The position numbers were made by a program, and so were the translations under genes. Below, in pieces: positions 1-12,002 of a stretch of DNA of 64,000 bases; the stretch's first letter is position 1, and each line of letters opens with the position of its first letter. The notes under the pieces were generated by a model, which had not been told where the DNA came from, ran no database searches, and was given only the letters and a program-made list of their open reading frames with translations. This DNA is from Linnemannia hyalina (lineage: Eukaryota; Mortierellomycota; Mortierellomycetes; Mortierellales; Mortierellaceae), in NCBI GenBank assembly GCA_019671135.1, contig JAHRHY010000023.1, positions 434,001-498,000 on the forward strand, in the 5' to 3' direction.

Positions 1-43
1 TACTAACGGGACTCTATTTGGTACAGCGGTTGGTTTGTTGAGT

Positions 44-386
44 TTACTCGTCCATGCCCTCCCATGCCTTCTCCAGCTTCTTTCTCTTCTCTTTGGCGTT
101 CTCAAAGTGCTTCTTGCGGTTCACATCGAACTAATATAGGAACATGGATCATAAAACGACAGTTAGGAACAGAGCGGACTAACTATCAGTGAGTGAAGTA
201 TTCGAAAGCTAGAGGAGGAGAGCAAGGAAGCTTTACCTCAGCCTGAAGGCAGTCGTTCATGGCGTTCTTGAGCTTGTTGCAACCGCCCAGGTACCGGTGG
301 AGGATACCCTGGTTATGGCACTGGTCGAGTTGAAGAATGATGTCCTCGCAGGAGACGTGCTTGTGGAGGTCGAGCTTTGAATGCAT
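44..386 (-). CDS. CMC2: CMC2-like twin CX9C mitochondrial protein
   Basis: Two exons, 386..237 and 130..44, separated by a 106 bp GT-AG intron, encode 78 residues. The sequence shows a twin CX9C motif, with cysteines at about residues 13/23 and 36/46, in a small helix-hairpin-helix protein that starts MHSKLDLHKH, followed by a lysine-rich C-terminus. Length and layout match CMC2, a soluble protein of the mitochondrial intermembrane space that is imported and oxidised by the Mia40 pathway and helps assemble cytochrome c oxidase. The start at 386 is chosen because it begins the conserved MH(P/S)xL-type N-terminus; the open frame further upstream is not conserved. The gene is divergent from RPL15. 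Another CX9C family member is possible, but the size and the glycine before the third cysteine favour CMC2. Confidence 0.85.
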
Positions 387-1403
387 TGTGTTGTTGTGTG
401 TTGAATTGAAGGAGAGGGAGGGAAGTAAGGTTTTCGAATGGGTCGAGTGGAGGGTAAGTGTGGGAGATGGAGTGCTGAGCAATGGTGCGAGAGAGGGCGC
501 TTGTTTCTCTTTGGCTTGTTTGTTCCTTCCTTCCGGGACCGGGAAAGTTGCGATAGGTGGATTGGTGGGCGAAAGTGATCGATTAAGGGGAGTGAGAATG
601 TCAAGGAGGGAAAGAATAAAGGCGGCAGGACAATAATCTTTACAAAAACCTTTTCAATTTAAAAGAAGTATGTGACACCCTATAAGGCAGAGGGTGTAGG
701 ATACAACCATCATTGACGGATACCCATCCATCCATCGATACATCGACACACAAGCACAATAGTGCTCAGGATCAACCATCGGTATTCTCAGCAACCATTC
801 GGCAACATCGGGAAAAAAAAATTGTCATCGACATATCTGGGACCCATCATCAACTTGCAAAAGTGATGCCATCAGAGAGATCTGATGGTGTTCTCTCGAC
901 AGACCGACAGCCAGACATCGGGCTTTACTCAGTTTTGGGTTATTTTGGCTGCTGGTTGTTAAGCTCACAGGCTAGGCGTGTCCTGGGGCACCGTATCGAG
1001 TTTCAATTGCACAGGAAACCAGTGTCTCAAGGCTTTTGCTGGTCGCCGTACTGATCGGGATCAGGATCAACAGTGAATCGCCCACTTTACCGTTTCAGGC
1101 TGTCAACAACAGTGCAGCTTGTCAGCGCTACGCTCAGAGCAACACCGGGAGCTCAACTCTTTAGCCGCACCAGCTGGCAGTAGCTTTACACCGTTCAAAC
1201 ATCAACAGCAACCGTATCAGGATCCTAGAACGCATACAAACCTGCAGACACAGATCGAGACACACCAACGATCAACAATCTACACCCTTTCAACAACCCT
1301 GCTGGCTTCCCCACAGGACACTACCGCACAGACCAATCAACCTCGAAGTAGCAAGTGAACTAACCCGGGACTCTCCAATTTCCAACCTTTTTTTCAGACA
1401 AAA
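387..1403. other. Shared upstream region of CMC2 and RPL15
   Basis: This roughly 1 kb non-coding stretch lies between two divergent genes and should hold both promoters. Open frames inside it are short and resemble no family I know. A pyrimidine run ending in CAG sits just before the RPL15 start (about 1387-1398) and could be the acceptor of a 5'-UTR intron, which is common in fungal ribosomal-protein genes. No clear TATA box was seen. Confidence 0.5.
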
Positions 1404-2140
1404 ATGGGAGCCTACAAGTATCTCGAGGAGTTGGCCAAGAAGAAGCAGTCTGATGTCATGCGCTTCTTGTTGCGTGTTCGCTGCTGGGAGTACCGTCAGT
1501 TGAACGTTATCCACCGCGCTTCCCGCCCTTCGCGCCCCGATAAGGCCCGTCGTTTGGGATACAAGGCCAAGCAGGGATACGTCATCTACCGTATCCGCGT
1601 CCGTCGTGGTGGTCGCAAAAAGCCCGTTGCCAAGGGTGCCACCTTCGGTAAGCCCGGTGGACACGGAGTCAACCAGCTCAAGTACCAGCGTTCCCTCCAG
1701 GCCACCGCTGAGGAGCGTGTCGGCCGCAAGTGCGGAAACTTGCGCGTCCTCAACTCGTACTGGGTCAACCAGGATTCGACCTACAAGTACTTCGAGGTCA
1801 TCCTCGTCGACCCCTCGCACAAGGCTATCCGCCGCGATGCCCGCATCAACTGGATCGTCAACCCCGTCCACAAGCGCCGTGAGGCCCGTGGTCTTACCTC
1901 TGCCACCAAGAAGAACCGTGGTCACGGCAAGGGTCACGGCTTCAATAAGACCATCGGATCTGGTCGTCGTGCCAACTGGAAGAGACGCAACACTCTCTCG
2001 TAAGTGTCATTGCTGGCCTTTTGGAGCCATTCTGGATCCTCTGGATGCTTGCCCAGGATGTTGTATATGCATTTGAATTTCATGACATTAACACGTTTTT
2101 TTCTCTTTATTTCTTTATTAGCCTCCGCCGTTACCGTTAA
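1404..2140 (+). CDS. RPL15: 60S ribosomal protein L15 (eL15)
   Basis: Exon 1 (1404..1999) and a 19-nt final exon (2122..2140) encode 204 residues, the usual eL15 length. The start [20 protein letters not shown] is the universal eL15 N-terminus, and the basic body and the end NTLSLRRYR also match. The protein is a structural part of the large ribosomal subunit. Reading straight through the donor at 2000 gives a premature TAA at 2001-2003, so the tiny last exon is needed to restore the conserved C-terminus. Codon use is strongly biased (CGT/CGC, AAG, GTC), as expected for a highly expressed gene. An AATAAA-like signal lies near 2258. Confidence 0.97.
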
Positions 2141-2535
2141 AGCGCTTGTGCGCTACTGCGGATGGTTGGGAGTGTCTGCTGGAGGTGGTTCAGTGTGTGG
2201 TGCGCTCAGGTCTTGGTTCCATCTCTGAGCTTAGGACGTTTGTCTGTCATATTCTGAAATAAATCCTAATGCAAGATCGCTTTCCTCTGTTTCTAAACAT
2301 AACAAGAGCTTCCTATCGACTATTTTGAAGTGTTTGTGGTAGGGGAAGTGGCTGAGTGCAGGAGACGACGAAAACGATAGGTGGTGCCTGAATAGCTCGA
2401 CAAACATGGAAAGAGGTGTGTTTTTTGCACGCAATGTGAGCGAACGATGGATGGGCGAAGCAGAGAAGAGGGCAGGAGTGATATGTTTGTTTATTTATAG
2501 TCTTGTGTGGGTTTGATGTGCGTTGTCGATGCTCA

Positions 2536-5500
2536 CTATTGTCCCACGCGCTCCTTCAAAAGCGCCAACTCCTTCCTCAAGTCAGCAGCCGCCTGCCTCT
2601 GCTCCTCATGGGCAAGCCTCAACTCCTCATAAACCTTTTGCTGCTCCTCCCTCGCCAGCCTCTGGTCCTCCTGGAACTGCTTCAACAACGCCAATACCGC
2701 CGCATCCCCCGCACTCGTCCCAGAACTCTCCCCTTCCTGCTGCTGAGACTGTTGCTGCTGTTGCTGAGACTGCGGCCAATCCTGGATCCCGCCACCGCTA
2801 CCAGTACCACCAATATTTCCGCTAATAGGTTGTTGGACCTTGAAATCTGCAGAGTTGGTGAGGTCGGCAGAGGTGACTTTGTCGTCCATGATGCGCTGTG
2901 TCTTTTTCCTGTATTCGCGCACTTGGAGGGGTGTTGCGGTGTAATAGATTGTTTCTGGGAAGCAGTCGTGCGCCGCCCTGAAGCCTACGTCAATCAATCG
3001 CAGGAATACAAACACGTTAAGAAGGCGAACAATAGATCGTTTGCAATTATCATTTTCGCTTCAAAACCAGAATTAGAAAGAAAAGAAGCGAGAAAGGGAA
3101 AGAGGAAAGGGTTACCTGGAATGTCGTAGGTCAAGTTCTCGGCACTTTCGATATACCGCATCCGGTTGTTCAACCAGTCCAGTTCCCAGGTCCTGTCTCC
3201 GTCGTCGATTGCATGGTTGATCAAAGCTAGACAAAAAAGAAAGTAAACGCGCAAACAAGAGTTAGCAGAGTTGAGTGTACCAAAAAAAAATGATAAAGAT
3301 GGAAGACAAAGGAAGAGGCTGTCAGGCTTACCGATGAGGACGTTCAACATGAGGATGACGGTGAAAAAGAAGAACACTATCATCATGATATGGAACCCGA
3401 CATCGTTGTGGCTGAACCCATTGCTGACCGGATCATACATCCCGCCCTATGAATTGGTCATTAAAAAAGTAGAGCATAGTATGGTATATCAGTAATCTGT
3501 AACGGAAAAAGATCAACACGCCAGCAACCTCCATAAAGAGACACCCACTTACAATCATGAAGTAGGTCATGGAAATGACGCGGAAGAACCCAGGCGAGAA
3601 GCCTTCAGTGTACGACGAGCAGTCGTCAGAATTGGTGCACGTATGAAGGAGATGCATGATCGCCACAGAAAAGGCAAGGATTCCTCCTGCAAATACAAAG
3701 AAAAACACGCGGATCGAGGCGATGGCATGGATGATGATAGACACGAACTTGCAGACACTTCGTGTCACTCGCAGCTCAAACAGCTAATAGGGTATGGCGA
3801 GTATTGTGTGATGGTTAGTTGGTGGCTGGTAGGCGGTGGGGGTCGGCAAAGCAAAAAAAAAGATAAGGCGACGGATACATACAAAGTGCAGGAAGATAAA
3901 GAGGACGGAGAAGCTGAAAAGTGAGTTTTGCGTATTGGGATCGGATCGAACGAGCTGCAGAATACTTCCTGCCATTGGAAATACGAACGCGAATAGGTCA
4001 ACCATATTGTAAATGGATCTAGTATGAGAATACGGCATTCGAAAAACGTTACTTTGGATGAGACTTCGATTCAAAAGGTGGCGAAAACCTGCGGCGAAAA
4101 AAGCCCATCCACTGGCACGCTTACCGGAAGTATTTCTTTTTTTCTTCGATGAGTTGGAAGAACTCGAGCCACAAAAAGATGGTCGACATGGTAATGATGG
4201 AGATGAAGATGCCGTTCAAGGTTGCTTTGTTGTCGTATTGGTTAATTTGAAAGGCGACGCCGACGAGGACAAGCACATAGTAGACACATTGCGCCAGGAA
4301 ACGGAGCAGCCAGTACTGTAGCCCAATCGTGTTCCTATTAAATGTGAAACATAATAGCTTTAGGATGGGCTCGGCCGCAAAATGCACTTGATGTCAGACC
4401 AGCGGTGAAAAAATAAACAAACTTACCATTTGTACTCCACAAGGGCGGCGATGGCTGGGTTGTCGAGGGTCTCGGTCTCAAAAGGATGGCACTCGACGGT
4501 TGGGTTGGGGGTCCACCAAGATCGGCGCCGGGCCAACGCCGCCTTGAGAGCAAATGGCCATGAATACAAGCCCTTACCCTCACTGCTCTTCTCTGGATCC
4601 TCTGAATGCGATGGATCGGAGCCAGACTTGAGCCAGAGCATATCGAAAGTGGCTAGGTAGATGTCTCGTGAGAAGATATACTTGGGAGGGTCAACTGTAG
4701 GCGTCGAAGTGACCTGCAAGACCTGGTCCTGATACTGGTGGAGTCCCCTCGGATTGTACCTCCAAAACCGCCAATGGAAAGTGTATGGGTGTGCGATCCT
4801 GTGGTGGTCGACGATATAGTCGCGGTTGCGCACGGGTATATAAGCGAGTTCTCGGAAAAGCTCCAGCGTGACCTCTGAGTAGGGCTTCTTGGGATCCGTG
4901 AGTTCTTTCATACATTGTCGGATCGGGAGCAGGAAATGCGGGTCTTTTTCCAGTTTGGCCTGGCGGATGCAGTAGTCGATAAAGACCTCGGCGAGCTCGA
5001 ATGCTTTGGGGTGTTCAAAAGTCTGGGAGAGGAGGCACCAAATGGGGTTGTTGCTCCTGACCATGTCGTGCCTTGGGATCCAGCGGCCGGTTGGGTGAGC
5101 GAGCAGTGCCTTCCAGAGTCGGACGGTCGAACCGTGAGTTCCAATCACCCAGTGGTGGCAAATATATTGCACAATGTTGCTGTCGCATTCGGTTCCTGGA
5201 ATGTAGAGGTTGATGTATTTCCCAAGGTACTGTATGATGTCCTCCTGAACGTCTTTGTTCGCGCTCTGGAAAATCTCGGACAAGAAGCCGGCGCCGCCTA
5301 AGAAATCGGCCTCAGCACCACGGATAGGGTCATGGAGGTTCTTAGCGAAATCGACAGTCTCGTGGTAGGGCACGAGTCCATAGAGCTGTCCATGGAGGCA
5401 GACCTCCCAATCCGTCTTGAGGCTGTAGGTGTGGACCAGGCGAAGAGTAAACTTGCCTTCAGGGGTTGTCGGGGTGCTCCAGATCATCACCAGGCCATCG

Positions 5501-8427
5501 AGCGACAGGGCCAAGTGCGAGCAGTTGCCAATGAAGTTGACACGGTGAATGGTGAAGTCCAGGTCCTTAGGTAGCGGGATCGGCATTTTTATGAAAGGTA
5601 TCATGTTCTGGTCGGAGACGGTCACGGTAACATACGGCTGGTCCGCTCGGCGGCCATTAAGGAGTACAGGGACCATCGATTTCTCCGCCTTGAAGGTGAG
5701 ACCGGTGGGCGCAAGTGTTTCTGCGTAGCCATAGATGTAGGAATCATAAGCAAAGCAAGACTCTTGACAATGTCTCTTCCGGATGGACGGCGATTGGAAG
5801 ATGCGGTCCTCGATGTTAAAGAGAGACACTTGGGAGATACCTACACATATGGTTTGCGGGCTGACCAAATCATCGAACGACGTCTCGAAGGTGTCGTGTC
5901 CATCGACAACGTATTGCTCTAACAGCGACATGCTGTCGACACTGAAAATACATCCGTGATTCCTTTGACAGAACGGCGCGCAGGACTTGAAGTCGATCAT
6001 GATCTGGGTATCGTTGCGGATGAATCGGACGGAGCCAATCGAAGGGTCATGCTCCATATCGTGGACGGTGTAACTGGCGGCTCGGGTCCAGGTTGCGGTC
6101 CAAAAGATATCGACATGGTACTTTCCAGGGATTGCGATCAACCTCCCGTCCTTGGACATGGCCGTAGAGAAGCGCACCGCCTCGAACTGTTCGTACGTAA
6201 GATCCATGTAGGACGAGAGGCGGATGCCTTGCTCAATGTCCCATGTCGAGACTTCATACGTGTCCGGGTCTCCAATGACAACATAGGCGCCGTGGAGCTG
6301 CTTGAGCTGAGCGCCAAAGACGGTGACGGCAAACCTTGGCTCGTTCCAAGCTCGGTCCATGGGAATCGATCGAAGGTGAGCCCAGTCCCAAAAGGCGCTA
6401 TATATCTCGATATTCACGCCGTCGCATGTCACAAACAGCTCGTCCTTGACATCCTGCTCCTGGGTGGCGACAATGTGAAAGGCAGCTTTGGCAAAGAAGC
6501 CATCGAGTCCAGGACACCGCTCCGTAACGTCGAACTTCCTGAAACCCGAGCCAGCAATCGTTCCTGGAGGGGCTTGGGTGTAGTTGGAGACGACCTTGTA
6601 GAAGGCCGTGTCGTTCTTGCCTGAGGGTTCTGCGGGTTTGGTATCGTTCTTGCGGCAAGAATTTTTGCTGACGGATTCCTCCTCCGTATCTGAGCCTGCG
6701 TCGACACGATCCAAGTCGATATAGACAAGCTGCGTGCCATCCCAGGAAAGACAAAGCGCGTACGTACTTTCTTCGGCCATCGGTAGCTGCATCCAAGCCA
6801 CAAGCTGCGGTTGAGAATTATGGGTTGGCGACGATCCAGCTGAGTGAATAGATCGCTGTGAGGAACTGGATGCCTGCTTGGAGTGCAGTATCTCTGTTGG
6901 TGGTGGTGGGCCCCTGAAGTTCCAGAGCTGTAGTAGTCGGTGTTCTCCTGCAAGGACCGTGATCAAGATGTGTGATCCGTCTCCCGACATCGTGTAGCCA
7001 GCAATCGTCTTGGGTTCTTGTAGTTCCATATCAAGTCGAGGATGTCCTGTCCTGTTGACATCGACTGAACTGAAGAACGGCCTGTGCTCTCTGTACATTG
7101 GGTCTATGCGAATACAACCGGTAAATAATTAGTTGAGAAGCGCGTGGGAGGTCGTGGAAATATGTGATACAAATGTCAGCAGACTGCTTACCATCCTTGT
7201 AGTAGGCGCGGGAATCGATGAGGATGTCTGTGTAATGGAGTTCAATTGACCCATAGTCATCTGGTTCACCCTGCCATGTCTTGATATCCATCACAAGAAG
7301 AGTCGGTTCAGCCTCCTCGCCAAGCAGCACCAGCTTCTCGTGTAGCTTCCATCGAAAACACACCTCGTCGTCTTTTCCCGCGGAGGAACAGAGCCTCTTG
7401 ATTTCCTGATACGTTATGACCTATGGTGGCGAAAAACAAAGCAATTGGAAAAAAAAAAATCAATCGGTTTGAGTAAACAAAGCGAGCGGAATAGGCGATG
7501 CAATGCATTACAAACGCTACCGGGGTTTAGATATGATATTTTTCGTGTTGCTGCTTACTTCAGACTTGACAGCCAACGAGTCTGGAAGGTTATGGTGGAT
7601 TGTAATGACTATGGCCTCGACCGCGTCCATGTCCATGTTCTTGGTCGATATCCCCAACACGATGTCATAATGGGTGTTTTTCACACGCGGTGGCGCGGGG
7701 ATGGTCCACTGTTTGGTTTAAAAAATCAGCGGGTGTATGCGAATAAGCTGTCTGGGAATCAGCGAGCAAATGCAAAACAGTACAATGAGAAAAATTAGAC
7801 AGAGCCTTTTTTGTACCTTCAGGTATTCGGTTGTTGCTTTGAAGGCGATGGGCGGTTGTGTCCTGCATGAATGAATCAAGAAGAGATGATTCAGAGTGAT
7901 GATGGAAGGAAAGAAAAGGAGAATGGAGGAAGACGCCGTTGGTGAGACTTTTAGACGCCGTCCAGTCATATCACAGTACAAGAAACGCTAGTTGATCATC
8001 AATCAAAACATTAAAAGAAAGGTATGATCAACCCAGGAAACGAAACGTACTCCTCCACAGGTCGTAGTATCAACTCATGTGCCAACATGTCTTCCTCTTG
8101 GACCTCAAAGTATGACCGATACCCTAAACAGCATTTGTGTAATTGAGATTGTACATTGGTTAGTTTGGTGGCAAGGTGGTAATGGATACACAAAAGGTAC
8201 ATCACAGGCGAATTGGAGTGAAGGTAACACATACGAGGCTCAGGGTCTTCTGTTCCTTCTTCCTCAATTGCTTCCTTATTTGTATCCTGGTCTTTCTGGT
8301 TGATAATAGGCAACGGGACTCCCAGAACCAATACATCGTTGTCAATCCTGCCCCCTTGTCCATGTTCCATTGCTGGTCTTTCTTCTGGTATGTCGATGAC
8401 AACAAGGTCGTCCATTTTTTTCCTCAT
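2536..8427 (-). CDS. Beta-propeller-like/TRP-type cation channel fusion
   Basis: Twelve exons were joined by phase and splice consensus: 8427..8235, 8123..8051, 7862..7817, 7708..7559, 7420..7192, 7103..4427, 4334..4125, 4018..3883, 3783..3553, 3446..3332, 3226..3116 and 2984..2536. They give 1,539 residues, or four fewer if the ATG at 8415 is used. Residues of about 1-1,100 are soluble, with spaced W/D-rich strands (for example DGSHILITVLAGEHRLLQLW) that resemble a WD40-type propeller. About 1,120-1,355 hold six membrane segments and an ion-transport pore, including the hallmark LNVLIALINHA at the end of the last helix. The C-terminus is Q-rich and then a coiled coil full of EEQ/LRKEL repeats. 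This is known TRP/polycystin architecture, so a calcium-permeable, membrane-located cation channel is likely. Ion selectivity, gating and location (plasma membrane or vacuole) cannot be read from the sequence. Confidence 0.8.
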
Positions 8428-8617
8428 TTTTTTTCACACTTTTTTGCTGGTTGAAGATATGATGTGAGAGGGTAAAAGTTGATGGGTCGTTTGTTAGCTG
8501 CGGATGATGCGAGGAAAGAAGAAAATGAGATGGAGAAATGTCGAAAATACGAGTAAAAATAAAACCAGGAAACAAAAAAAAAAAGTCCATCCGAATCCTT
8601 TTGACAGGGGTTTATCC

Positions 8618-8640
8618 TTTTTTTTTTTTTTTTTTTTTTT
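8618..8640. repeat. Poly(T) tract, 23 nt
   Basis: An uninterrupted T homopolymer lies between the channel gene and the F-box gene, in a region with several other A or T runs. It is probably replication slippage; no function is evident. Confidence 0.9.
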
Positions 8641-8966
8641 GGTGATTCTCCTCGAGTCAATCTGGGAGGCAAGACCACCCACCCCGCCCCACGACACCAC
8701 CACAAACAAAAAGAATAAACATCGTTCCCACTTCGCGGTTCTCTTGTGCAGACCTAGTGTAGCCATTGCTACAACTCTGCCTTCACAAAATGGTCGCCCT
8801 TCTTCAAAAAAGCGCAAGCTTCTTCCCAACTCTGCATTCCCAAACTGATGCAAAAATAGTTGTGACCCCCCTCGTTTTTTCCCCCTCTTCCCCTTTGCAT
8901 CTTTTTACTCACCAATCACACGCACGTTACTTCACAGATCAAACACAAAACAAACAAATCGAAATT

Positions 8967-10943
8967 TTATTTCTGGCGCATCATGAAGTTGAAAGAAACC
9001 TTCGGGCACGCCTCAATGATGCCGTCCAACCCAGCCTTGGCATCCTCGCGATTGAACGACATGGCCTTCAATTGCGGCATCATCCTCACCAGCGCACTCG
9101 CCTGATGCTGCGTCAAGAACGGGTTCAGGTCATGGTACCTTCGGTACTCGGTGTCGACCAAGTAGAGGTGTTCGACAGTTGGGAACCAGATGAAGGCCTT
9201 TTCGTAGTCTTGATCGTCGGATGGCTCCCAGTCTTGCACAGCTTGTTCTTCTTCTTCTTCCACCTCAAGAGTTGGTTCCGGGGCTATCGTCGATGTTGTC
9301 GCTCCCAAATGATCGTCTTCTCTGGCAAGAGTATCGTCCGACCAGCTCAACTCCAAATTCGCCGCCAAAATGTGCGCTCTCGCCATTTTCAAGAACCGCA
9401 AAATCCTTAAATCCTGAACCCTCCTAAACAATATCTTGAACAGCTGCCTGCTGTCAGTCACATCCAGCGTCGAAATATCCAGATATGCCAACGTGCCCAG
9501 GCACCCAAACGTCGGCATCCGGAGGAGAGGATCCTTCTCGAGCTCATACATCCTTTCAATGGTGGAGAACGAATTGTCGGTGAACGTGGGACAGATGGCA
9601 TGGCGGAGGGCGTACGAGTTGCCAATGAATCCGTCGATGGTGAGGTGTGTTAACCCGGCGGGAGTGCAGGCGATGGTGTCGAGGAGGACCTGGGGGTATC
9701 TGACATCACGGATATCAAGGGATGTGATCGATGCCAGAGGTGTCCATTCGGTGGCGTCCTTGTTGTTGACCGTGTAATCTCGATCGGCAGCAGGGTTGTT
9801 ACCAAACACCGTGCGGCTGTTGTGTGCAGTGATCGAAAGTGTCAACGAGTGGAGGCTTGTCGATGGTCCGGTTAGAAGGGATGTTGAGTAGTCGATCCTG
9901 TCATTCTTTCTCGCGGCGTCAAGGAACTTGAACGAGTGTAGATTTGGACATGATTGAGCCAGGACCTTGAGGCTCTTCTCCACGATGAGAGAGCTGGTGT
10001 TGATGGCCTTGAACTCGACCGCGCGCAGTTTCGGGCAGGAACGGTAGACTAAGTCCATCTGGGAGCCCGGAAGTTCACAGTGGGCGAGGCTAAGAGTTCG
10101 TAGATTCAGGAACTGTTCGCTCGTCGGGAGAGCAGCTGGAGCCTGGTGATCCGCATCATGGTTGGCATCCTGGGGCTTATTCGATTCCCACGACACAGAC
10201 AACGAGTCTAAGTGCTTGCACTCTCGACTGGTACGCAGGATAAGATCCCAATCACATTGCCGGTTTTTGTGGATGGTATATCCGTTGCCCGGTAATCCAC
10301 CGGTGATAGTCAGCTTCCTCAGTCTTGTCAACGTGGGGACACACCAGAGTACTTCCGGTCTCAGACCCTCGTGTGCGATTGACAGAGTGAGCTCAAAGAC
10401 ACAAGGCAACTTGGAGAGTAGCGAGTCCAGAAGATCGGTCCTGCACTCGCTCCTGATCCCGAACCGTCGCTCCTGATCCGTGTTCTTGACTCCTGCGCCA
10501 GCGTTCTCCCGCGCCTCCCGCAACCGCCTCTCCATGGCCTCCGTATCAACAACCACCAATTCCGGCGAAAACAACTTCAAATGCAAAGCCTCGACATTGC
10601 GACACCGGTCCACAACATACCCCACAACCCCTTCCCGATCTTCCGGGTCATAAATCGACAATGTCAACGACCTTGCCGCAAGTCCATTCCTAACCAGTAC
10701 CTCGCGATCCTTCTCGTCCGGATCAGCATCGATGAACACACGCTCCCAGAGGTAAGGGGCAAAGAGGCGCCACCAGAGCTTGCAGACGAGGACGGCAGAT
10801 TTGAGGTGGACTCCCTTCAAGTTTTGACGGATGAGGTAGGATATTTCTGACATGTCGAGGGCGCGACCCATCGCCGAGTGAGGAGGTGCCGGTGTTGGTG
10901 GTGGCGATGCACTGGTGGTGTCGCCCAAGGAAGGGTCAGCCAT
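8967..10943 (-). CDS. F-box protein with leucine-rich-like repeats
   Basis: This single-exon gene encodes 658 residues from the ATG at 10943, which begins MADPSLGDTT; further ATGs lie upstream in frame, but the region before this one looks like leader sequence. Residues of about 30-75 form an F-box (ALDMSEISYLIRQNLKG, then a VCKLWWRLFAPYLWERVF helix). The rest carries irregular leucine-rich units such as LRTLSLAHCELPG and LRAVEFKAIN. Proteins of this kind are substrate receptors of SCF ubiquitin ligases, binding Skp1 through the F-box and targets through the repeats. The substrate is unknown. A serine/proline-rich N-terminus precedes the F-box and an acidic patch sits near residue 600. Such genes are greatly expanded in Mortierella-type fungi. 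Confidence 0.85.
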   Translation of the reverse strand: MADPSLGDTTSASPPPTPAPPHSAMGRALDMSEISYLIRQNLKGVHLKSAVLVCKLWWRLFAPYLWERVFIDADPDEKDREVLVRNGLAARSLTLSIYDPEDREGVVGYVVDRCRNVEALHLKLFSPELVVVDTEAMERRLREARENAGAGVKNTDQERRFGIRSECRTDLLDSLLSKLPCVFELTLSIAHEGLRPEVLWCVPTLTRLRKLTITGGLPGNGYTIHKNRQCDWDLILRTSRECKHLDSLSVSWESNKPQDANHDADHQAPAALPTSEQFLNLRTLSLAHCELPGSQMDLVYRSCPKLRAVEFKAINTSSLIVEKSLKVLAQSCPNLHSFKFLDAARKNDRIDYSTSLLTGPSTSLHSLTLSITAHNSRTVFGNNPAADRDYTVNNKDATEWTPLASITSLDIRDVRYPQVLLDTIACTPAGLTHLTIDGFIGNSYALRHAICPTFTDNSFSTIERMYELEKDPLLRMPTFGCLGTLAYLDISTLDVTDSRQLFKILFRRVQDLRILRFLKMARAHILAANLELSWSDDTLAREDDHLGATTSTIAPEPTLEVEEEEEQAVQDWEPSDDQDYEKAFIWFPTVEHLYLVDTEYRRYHDLNPFLTQHQASALVRMMPQLKAMSFNREDAKAGLDGIIEACPKVSFNFMMRQK

Positions 10944-12002
10944 GACGTGAATGGGTGTGAGAAGGAAAGAATATGTTCGATGGTAAGTGTAAAAAAAGGA
11001 GTGAAAAAGGTGAATTACGCTTCGTTTTAAGCTCACTCTGGACCCTCTCTCTATTTTTCAACGAGGCGCAGCGAGGAGCTACCGCAGAAGAGCGATGGCA
11101 ACTAAGGTTGCCCAAAAGGGCTCTCTTCTACACTCTTTCAATATCAATTTACATCTGCCTGCGCGACCAACATCGTCGAGCTTACTCAAGGCGCGCACCG
11201 AACCGAGAATCAAATTACCCGCACAAAAACGAAACTGTATTGCCTTCCCCGATCGATACACGACTTGATCCACATAAAAATCGAGTTGGTGGCGAGAGAG
11301 CGCGCAGTCAAAGCTGATGAGATGAGAGCAAGGGAGAAAAGGATATCAAGGCAAGAGTATGAGTGTAATCTGAACGCTGGTTTCTACAATGGTTGCAAAT
11401 TATGCGCAGGGAAACACTTTCATACGACATGCAATGGTAATAGAGCATCCTCGTCCTTACCGTTGTCCCTTCTATGCTGCTCTCTTCCTCTTCTTATTCT
11501 CTCGCTCTATCAGTTGAAGGGTGTTGAACTTGTCTTTAGCGCCTTTTGGAGTTGACATATCTTTGCCCCTATTCCTTCCCCTCGAAACCATTATCATCTC
11601 TTTCTTGTGAACCGGATGAAAAAAAGAAGAAGACGTAGCCTGCCTCTGTTCCATTTCGACAAGCATACTAGTAATACATACCTTTGACCTGCCCTCAACA
11701 ATGTATATGGAGACAGGCGTCGGAACGAGTGCGAAGTGTCCGCGGCTGGATAGAATTAAGGTACAATTTATACCCAATTACACACAATTGTCGACACAAT
11801 TACTAGCATGGTAGCTATCAACAATGACAGAGAGGGCGAGGGAGATTCAGAAATGTAGACGGTGCCGCCGGCCTCTTTGTGGTGGCGGCAGAACCCTTTC
11901 CGGCGCCCGTTTTCCGCCCACTTTGTGTGATTTTGTACTCTTTGGCAAGAAAAACACATCCGCATCGAGATGGGACACATATTAAAAATGAGGGGATTTT
12001 TT
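10944..12002. other. Non-coding stretch upstream of the F-box gene
   Basis: About 1 kb without a convincing gene. Open frames are short, A/T-run-rich and unlike any family I recognise. It presumably contains the F-box promoter on its left side. Confidence 0.5.

Noticed and set aside
1290..1937. 215-codon minus-strand frame
   Set aside because: It is antisense to RPL15; high GC3 bias in the real gene keeps the opposite strand open.
2503..3129. 208-codon plus-strand frame
   Set aside because: It lies antisense to the last exons of the channel gene, which have correct splice phases and conserved pore motifs.
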